A stretch of DNA of 9,605 nucleotides from contig JAGYOC010000041.1 of assembly GCA_018399795.1 (NCBI GenBank), positions 1-9,605 of the forward strand. The letters run 5' to 3'. The notes beneath the pieces were generated by a model. The model did no database searches and was not told the DNA's origin. It was given only the letters and a program-made list of their open reading frames with translations. Origin of the DNA: Dehalococcoidales bacterium. GTDB lineage: Bacteria; Chloroflexota; Dehalococcoidia; Dehalococcoidales; UBA5760. Below are positions 5,064-9,605 of the stretch, in pieces (positions within the stretch are counted from its first letter, which is position 1; every line of letters starts with the position of its first letter). The position numbers were made by a program, and so were the translations under genes.

Positions 5064-6737
5064 CTGCTTCAGGCTGAGGTGAATCATGGTTGGTCTTCCG
5101 TGAGGGCAGCTGCCGGGAACGGCTGCCTTTTCCAGTTGCCTGATGATGGCCCGCATTTCACTATCGTCAAGTGTCTGCCCTGCTTTAATTGCACTGTGGC
5201 AGGCGATTGATATTGCCAGCTGTTCATCTCGGCTGTTCTGTCTTGGATCGCTATCCAGTATATCCTTCAGTACCGCTCGCCAGTCCTTTTCGGCTAGGAA
5301 GGCAGGGATTGCCCGGACCAGATAGGTCTTACCGCCAAATCGCTCGACAGAGAAGCCGAAAGTGGCTAAATTTTCAAGGCGTTTCTCCAACACTTCTCTC
5401 TGTTGAGGCGTACACTCCAGTGGTACTGGATGAAGGAGGGCTTGCCGTTCGATGTTTTGGCGCGACCTCTGGTCTTTTACCTGCTCAAAGAGTATGCGCT
5501 CGTGTGCTGCGTGCTGGTCTATGAGGTAAAGGCCGTCAGGCCCCTCCGCGATTATGTAGCTCGCCGATAGCTGTCCCAGCACCCGCAGAGCCGGTAGTGA
5601 CGATAGTGTAGTCTGGCGTGGTGCCGGACCGTAGCTTCCCAGTTTGGTATTGCTTTCTGCCAACGGCCAGTGGCTATTGGATGGTAGCGGGTAGCTATGA
5701 TAAGCTGCTCTCCTTTCCTCAATTCTTGGTACCGGGTTTTGTGCGGTAAGTGTCCGTCGCACGGCTTTCTGTATAATATGGAAAACCCCTTGTTCACTGT
5801 GAAACTTTATCTCTGTCTTGGCCGGGTGGACATTTACATCTATTTCAGAAGGGGGTATCGAGATATTGACGATTGCCATGGGGTGCTTACCTGTCATCAG
5901 AAATCCCTGGTACGCCTGCTCTACTGCCCAAGCCAGCATACGGTTTTTTATCCAGCGCCGGTTGATGAAAAAACTGAGGTGGTCCCGGCTGGACCGGGAT
6001 ATTGCCGGTGTGCCCAGCATGCCTTCTATTCGGGGTACACCTACCTCTGCCTCTTCTGTATTGGGTTCGAGCGCGAGCATATTTCGGGCTACATCAACTC
6101 CGTAGATCTGAAACAGGCTATCTTCCAGCTTGCCATTGCCTGGGGTTTGCAGTGTATTGCGCCCATCGATGGATAGAATGAATCTTATCTCGGGGAAGGC
6201 AAGTGCGTAATGGCTGACGATGCTGGCGATATGGCTGTTTTCGGTGGCCAGAGATTTGAGGAATTTTAGCCTTGCCGGTACGCGCTCAAAGAGATTTTCC
6301 ACCTTTGTGGTGGTTCCCTGGGGGTGTCCGTGGCTACCACGTTCTATGATTACCCCATCCCTTAGCTTAACGTAGCTGCCTGCCATCTCCGTACCTACCC
6401 GGCTTACCAGTTCCACATCGGCGACGGCGGCGATACTGGGTAAGGCTTCGCCGCGAAAACCGAGGCTGAGACTGGTTTCTAGGTCTGTGAGGTTGCCTAT
6501 CTTGCTGGTAGCATGCCTGTGGAAGGCGAGCTCAAGCTCTGCTGCCGGTATTCCCGAACCGTTATCGGTCACCCTCAGGAGTTTTCGTCCGCCACCGTTG
6601 ACCTCGATGGAAATGCTTGTCGCTTTGGCGTCCAGAGCATTCTCAACCAGCTCTTTAACCACCGAGGCGGGTCTCTCTATAACCTCGCCGGCGGCAATCT
6701 TGGATACGACCCCGTCTGCCAGAATCTTGATGGGCAT
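5037..6737 (-). CDS. mutL: DNA mismatch repair protein MutL (endonuclease type)
   Basis: MutL links mismatch recognition by MutS to strand incision and removal. The N-terminal GHKL ATPase (about 1-330) is complete: ERPASVVKELVENALDA (21-37) with Glu29 and Asn33, DNGSGI (58-63), RHATSKI (74-80), GFRGEALPSIAAV (93-105) and Lys307 in VHPAK. A short variable linker follows (about 331-385), then the dimerisation and nuclease domain with the metal-binding DQHA(x2)E(x4)E motif (407-418), ACHSAIKAG (512-520) and CPHGRP (544-549). These motifs mark MutL proteins that nick DNA themselves, as in bacteria without MutH. At 566 residues it is slightly short, through the linker. The ATG directly follows the pcrA stop codon, so translational coupling is likely. 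No mutS is in the window. Confidence 0.96.
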   Translation of the reverse strand: MPIKILADGVVSKIAAGEVIERPASVVKELVENALDAKATSISIEVNGGGRKLLRVTDNGSGIPAAELELAFHRHATSKIGNLTDLETSLSLGFRGEALPSIAAVADVELVSRVGTEMAGSYVKLRDGVIIERGSHGHPQGTTTKVENLFERVPARLKFLKSLATENSHIASIVSHYALAFPEIRFILSIDGRNTLQTPGNGKLEDSLFQIYGVDVARNMLALEPNTEEAEVGVPRIEGMLGTPAISRSSRDHLSFFINRRWIKNRMLAWAVEQAYQGFLMTGKHPMAIVNISIPPSEIDVNVHPAKTEIKFHSEQGVFHIIQKAVRRTLTAQNPVPRIEERRAAYHSYPLPSNSHWPLAESNTKLGSYGPAPRQTTLSSLPALRVLGQLSASYIIAEGPDGLYLIDQHAAHERILFEQVKDQRSRQNIERQALLHPVPLECTPQQREVLEKRLENLATFGFSVERFGGKTYLVRAIPAFLAEKDWRAVLKDILDSDPRQNSRDEQLAISIACHSAIKAGQTLDDSEMRAIIRQLEKAAVPGSCPHGRPTMIHLSLKQLGKEFGRS

Positions 6738-8900
6738 TTAAGGTGCTTGCCCTTCCTTCTTCAGCCTGGCGAAGCTCGAGAGGAGTTTTTTTATCCCCGC
6801 TCCGTTAAAAGCAACCGTTACCTCGATATCGCCATCGAGAGTCTGGCAACTTACCACAACGCCGTTACCAAATACCGGGTGACTGACGTGGTCGCCAGCT
6901 TTGAGCTCTCCGCTGGGGCTTGTCAATGTCGTTGTTGTTGACGTTATATCCCTGTTAATTCCCGGCCATGTTCCTGCTCCGGAGACCAGGTGGTCCGGTA
7001 TGTCATCCAGAAATCGGGAAGGTCTGTTCACCTCGCTTCTTCCCATTAGGCTGCGGCGAAAGGCACGAACCAGATATATTCTTTTTTCGGCTCTGGTAAT
7101 CCCGACGTAGCACAGGCGCCGCTCCTCTTCCAGCTGTGTCGGGTCATCCAGTGATTTGAAATGGGGCAGGATACCGTCTTCCATACCCACAATAAATACT
7201 ATGGGAAATTCCAGCCCTTTCGCCTGATGGAGCGTAATCAGCGTAACCGCAGAAGGGTTTTCCCCGAGTCCGTCGGTATCGTTGACCAGGGCTATCTCTT
7301 CCAGGAACATGGATAATGCCTCTTTCGGTTCAAGTTCGCTATATTGCTGGGCTACTGTCCTCAGCTCCAGAACGTTTTCCCATCTTTCTTCTCCACCCGG
7401 CTGTGTCATCAGGTATTCCCGGTAACCGGAGCACTCCATCACGCGGTCAAACAGCTCTGCCAGACCGACCTCCTGGCTACGGGCGATGAGTTCCTCCATC
7501 ATCTTGGTGAAACCTGTCAGTGCCCGTGCTATATGAGGGGTGAACAGGGGCTCTTCATTCCTGGATTCAGCGACGCGGCGCAGGACCTCATATTGAGATA
7601 CCCCCAAGGACTTCGACTGGTTGGATAGTCCGGCGATTGTCTGTTGTCCGATACCCCGGCCGGGGGTATTGATTATGCGGAGAAGGCTGAGGCTATCGTC
7701 CGGGTTATGTATTAATCTGAGGTAGGCAATTATATCCTTTACCTCGCGTCTATCATAGAATCGGGTACCGGCAACCAGACGGTATGGTGTACCGAAACGC
7801 ACGAAGGTTTCCTCGAGTACTCTGGACTGAGCATTGGTCCGGTACATTACGGCGCAGTCGCCCGGTTTGGCCTCACCCTTTTTGACGAGGCACTCTATCT
7901 CGTTGACAACGAATTGAGCCTCTTCCTGCTCATTATAGGTCTCAACCAGTGTGGTGAGCTCACCGGCTGCATTGTCAGTCCAGAGTTCTTTTGCTTTGCG
8001 TTGCCGGTTGGCCGAGATTAAATGAGAGGCTGTATCCAGAATGTTTTCCGTAGAGCGGTAGTTCTGTTCCAGCAATATCACGCTGGCCTCGGGGTAGTCT
8101 TTCTCGAAATTCAGGATATTACGAAGGTCGGCGGACCGCCAGGAATAAATCGACTGGTCTGGATCTCCCACCACGCATATATTGCGGTGCCTGTCACCAA
8201 TTTGCTTGATCATCTCGTACTGGACGAGGTTGGTATCCTGAAATTCATCAACCTGTATATAGCGGTATCTATTCTGGTAACGGAATAAGATCTCAGGGTT
8301 TCTTCTAAACAGCAGTACCGCTTTCATAAGCAGGTCATCGAAATCGAGGGCGTTGTTCTCTCCCAGAAGCTGCTGGTATTGCTGGTAAACCCGCCCCACC
8401 ACTTCGTCGAAATAGCGGCTGCCCTGCTCGAGGTACTCTTCTGGTGTCAATATCTGGCTCTTTGCTGCCCCGATGGATGAGGAAATTGCCCGTGGTGCGT
8501 ACTGCTTGGGGTCGAAGCCAGATGCCTTGATGGCACGTTTGATAAGGTTGATATGGTCATCATCATCGTAGATTGCAAACCTGGGATCGACACCGACTTG
8601 TTTCCCATCCTGGCGCAGTATACGGACACAGATGGCGTGGAAGGTGCCGATGGTAAGTTCTTTTAGCCCGCTACTGGCAAGCTGGTAAAGCCTTGCTTCC
8701 ATTTCCCGGGCTGCTTTGTTCGTAAAGGTGACAGCCATAATATGCCGGGGATTTATCTGACAGACCTTGATGAGATAGGCTATACGGTGAGTAATTACTC
8801 TGGTCTTGCCGCTACCGGGACCCGCCAAAATAAGCACTGGACCGCTGATTGTCTCTACCGCTTGCTTCTGTACGGCGTTGAGTTCGTCAAGTACATCCAT
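6738..8900 (-). CDS. pcrA: ATP-dependent DNA helicase, PcrA/UvrD family
   Basis: This is a 3'-to-5' superfamily 1A helicase for repair and for removal of obstacles from DNA. All motifs are present (numbering from the ATG at 8900, 720 residues): GPGSGKT (27-33), TFTNKAAREM (58-67), GTFHAICVRILRQ (85-97), DEFQD (218-222), GDPDQSIYSWR (245-255), QNYRST (279-284), TLHQAKGLEFPIVF (556-569) and YVGITRAEKR (598-607). The end (about 666-714, with GDHVSHPVFGNGVV) is the Tudor-like domain which in PcrA contacts RNA polymerase, so PcrA is preferred over Rep. The ATG at 8900 is chosen because an in-frame TTG at 8909 overlaps the promoter -10 box and cannot lie in the transcript. No ribosome binding site is needed if the mRNA is leaderless. 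It is followed with no gap by mutL, a plausible mismatch-repair partner. Confidence 0.96.
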   Translation of the reverse strand: MDVLDELNAVQKQAVETISGPVLILAGPGSGKTRVITHRIAYLIKVCQINPRHIMAVTFTNKAAREMEARLYQLASSGLKELTIGTFHAICVRILRQDGKQVGVDPRFAIYDDDDHINLIKRAIKASGFDPKQYAPRAISSSIGAAKSQILTPEEYLEQGSRYFDEVVGRVYQQYQQLLGENNALDFDDLLMKAVLLFRRNPEILFRYQNRYRYIQVDEFQDTNLVQYEMIKQIGDRHRNICVVGDPDQSIYSWRSADLRNILNFEKDYPEASVILLEQNYRSTENILDTASHLISANRQRKAKELWTDNAAGELTTLVETYNEQEEAQFVVNEIECLVKKGEAKPGDCAVMYRTNAQSRVLEETFVRFGTPYRLVAGTRFYDRREVKDIIAYLRLIHNPDDSLSLLRIINTPGRGIGQQTIAGLSNQSKSLGVSQYEVLRRVAESRNEEPLFTPHIARALTGFTKMMEELIARSQEVGLAELFDRVMECSGYREYLMTQPGGEERWENVLELRTVAQQYSELEPKEALSMFLEEIALVNDTDGLGENPSAVTLITLHQAKGLEFPIVFIVGMEDGILPHFKSLDDPTQLEEERRLCYVGITRAEKRIYLVRAFRRSLMGRSEVNRPSRFLDDIPDHLVSGAGTWPGINRDITSTTTTLTSPSGELKAGDHVSHPVFGNGVVVSCQTLDGDIEVTVAFNGAGIKKLLSSFARLKKEGQAP

Positions 8901-8908
8901 CCTGCCCA

Positions 8909-8939
8909 ATTATATCACTGTTTGTGATGGCAGTTCCAA
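8909..8939 (-). promoter_or_regulatory. pcrA-mutL promoter
   Basis: The reverse strand has a perfect extended -10, TGA then TATAAT (8914-8909). The -35 is less clear: TTGGAA (8939-8934) at 19 nt or TGGAAC at 18 nt. The predicted start near 8902 lies only 2 nt before the pcrA ATG at 8900, so the mRNA would be essentially leaderless. This is the same layout as at ribD. Box match and geometry are the only evidence. Confidence 0.55.
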
Positions 8940-9075
8940 AGCCGAAAATCCTGATAGTGGGGCTGCTATCGAGATATAAGATGGTTAACGGATAGACCAA
9001 CGGCAGATGGACAGACTATGGGTAACACTATGTACTGTCTCTCTTCCAAATTGGATTCACGCAATGAGTAAAGCG

Positions 9076-9091
9076 CCCCTTATATAAGGGG
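9076..9091. terminator. 16-bp perfect palindrome, possible terminator of the gene to its right
   Basis: CCCCTTATATAAGGGG is a perfect inverted repeat that could form a 6-bp stem with an ATAT loop. It begins 36 nt past the stop codon of the leftward gene at 9127-9605 and lies upstream of pcrA, where a terminator would be expected. Read leftward, it is followed only by CGCTTTACTC, a poor T-tract. It might instead be a protein-binding site. The gap 8910-9126 otherwise holds the pcrA promoter and no recognisable gene. Confidence 0.4.
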
Positions 9092-9126
9092 TATCGGGTA
9101 TTGAATAGTTATACAGAAATCCCAAT

Positions 9127-9605
9127 TCATTGTGGCTTACTGCTTTGCCACCCCTTGGGGATAATTTTCATGACAAGGTGTAGGTCATAGCGGCTGTTGT
9201 GGTCGATTTTAATCTGGTATTTCCCCTTATACACCGCTTTGAGGTCAAATTCATGGTAGGTTTCATTCACCCAGTGTCCCCGGAATATGTCCTCCGGTCT
9301 GTTTTCCGGGTTGATTATCTCGAAGTTCCATCTGAAAGTACGGTCTCTCGTCTTGTATTCTCCGGTTAGTTCTACATATCCCTGAATCTTTTCACCTCTA
9401 TCCAGCACCTTCGAAAACGAAATAACGGAGCCGGAAATTTCGCCTGCCTTCATCGTATAGTCAATATATTGGGCAATGGTGTCGAAGTGGGCGATGATGT
9501 TTTTATTGGAGTCCATGGTGATGGTGGTACTGGGGCTGGATCCGGAGGCGTCGCCGCTCCAGGAAATGAACTCGTAACCGGGCGATGGAGTGGCGACGAG
9601 GGTTA
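9127..9605 (-). CDS. C-terminal part of a probable surface or secreted protein with an InlB B-type repeat (cut by the window edge)
   Basis: The leftward frame is open from the window edge to the TGA at 9127, giving 158 visible codons. The ATG at 9516 is internal: the codons before it read ATPSPGYEFISWSGDASGS and then SPSTTITMDSNKNIIAHF, a typical divergent InlB B-type repeat (9484-9605) with the GYxFxxWSGD and TITMDSNK signatures. No ribosome binding site precedes that ATG. The remaining ~118 residues are not a repeat. They look beta-rich, with LDRGEKIQGYVEL, FRWNFEIINPENRP, HEFDLKAVYKGKYQIKIDH and LHLVMKIIP. This alternation recalls GOLD/emp24-like beta-sandwich domains of bacterial exported proteins, but I cannot confirm it. 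The tail has no LPXTG motif or membrane segment. Such proteins normally carry a signal peptide, which would lie outside the window and be cut by a signal peptidase such as LepB. Confidence 0.8.
   Translation of the reverse strand, partial: TLVATPSPGYEFISWSGDASGSSPSTTITMDSNKNIIAHFDTIAQYIDYTMKAGEISGSVISFSKVLDRGEKIQGYVELTGEYKTRDRTFRWNFEIINPENRPEDIFRGHWVNETYHEFDLKAVYKGKYQIKIDHNSRYDLHLVMKIIPKGWQSSKPQ

Noticed and set aside
8953..8970. GATAG/CTATC hairpin in the gap upstream of pcrA
   Set aside because: The stem is only 5 bp, A/T rich, with an 8-nt loop and no T-run. It is not supportable as a terminator or operator.
1..9605. CRISPR arrays, insertion sequences, tRNA genes, prophage or defence genes
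   Set aside because: I looked on both strands and found no spaced direct repeats, transposase motifs, tRNA-like cloverleaf or defence-type domains. The window is filled with conserved housekeeping genes.

Overview
The window looks like an ordinary chromosomal housekeeping segment of a bacterium in the Chloroflexota, most likely class Dehalococcoidia. The best evidence is the 5' end of a 16S rRNA gene at the left edge. It has a very short V1 hairpin and a GTGCCTTATGCATGCAAGTCG segment like the one I recall from Dehalococcoides and its relatives. The protein genes fit this placement. It rests on memory of the rRNA and was not checked against a database. No phage, transposon, CRISPR or plasmid feature is visible.

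Left part (1-756): the 16S gene is read leftward and runs off the window. Its leader carries a boxA-like antitermination site, and upstream lies a good sigma-70-type promoter. A second promoter fires rightward into a stand-alone 84-residue beta-barrel protein that resembles EF-Tu domain II and the C-terminal barrel of peptidase U32.

Middle part (835-4380): a complete leftward riboflavin operon, ribD-ribE-ribBA-ribH. It converts GTP and ribulose 5-phosphate to riboflavin, apart from the phosphatase step, which has no gene here. No FMN riboswitch is visible. Instead, the predicted ribD promoter has a perfect 12-bp palindrome between its -35 and -10 boxes and would give an almost leaderless mRNA.

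Right part (4464-8939): lepB (signal peptidase I) is read rightward, diverging from ribD. Its 3' end overlaps by 27 bp the 3' end of a leftward pcrA/uvrD-mutL pair. The helicase and the endonuclease-type MutL genes abut directly (TAA then ATG), which suggests a co-expressed DNA-repair unit. The pcrA promoter again places the start codon only about 2 nt from the predicted transcription start.

Right edge (9127-9605): the 3' end of a leftward gene for a probable surface or secreted protein. Its frame stays open to the window edge, and the edge portion reads as an InlB B-type repeat, so the gene begins outside the window. A 16-bp perfect palindrome downstream may be its terminator.

I found no convincing undescribed multi-gene system. 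The points most worth a second look are the two possible leaderless promoters, the palindrome in the ribD promoter, the stand-alone barrel gene beside the rRNA gene, and the truncated repeat protein.
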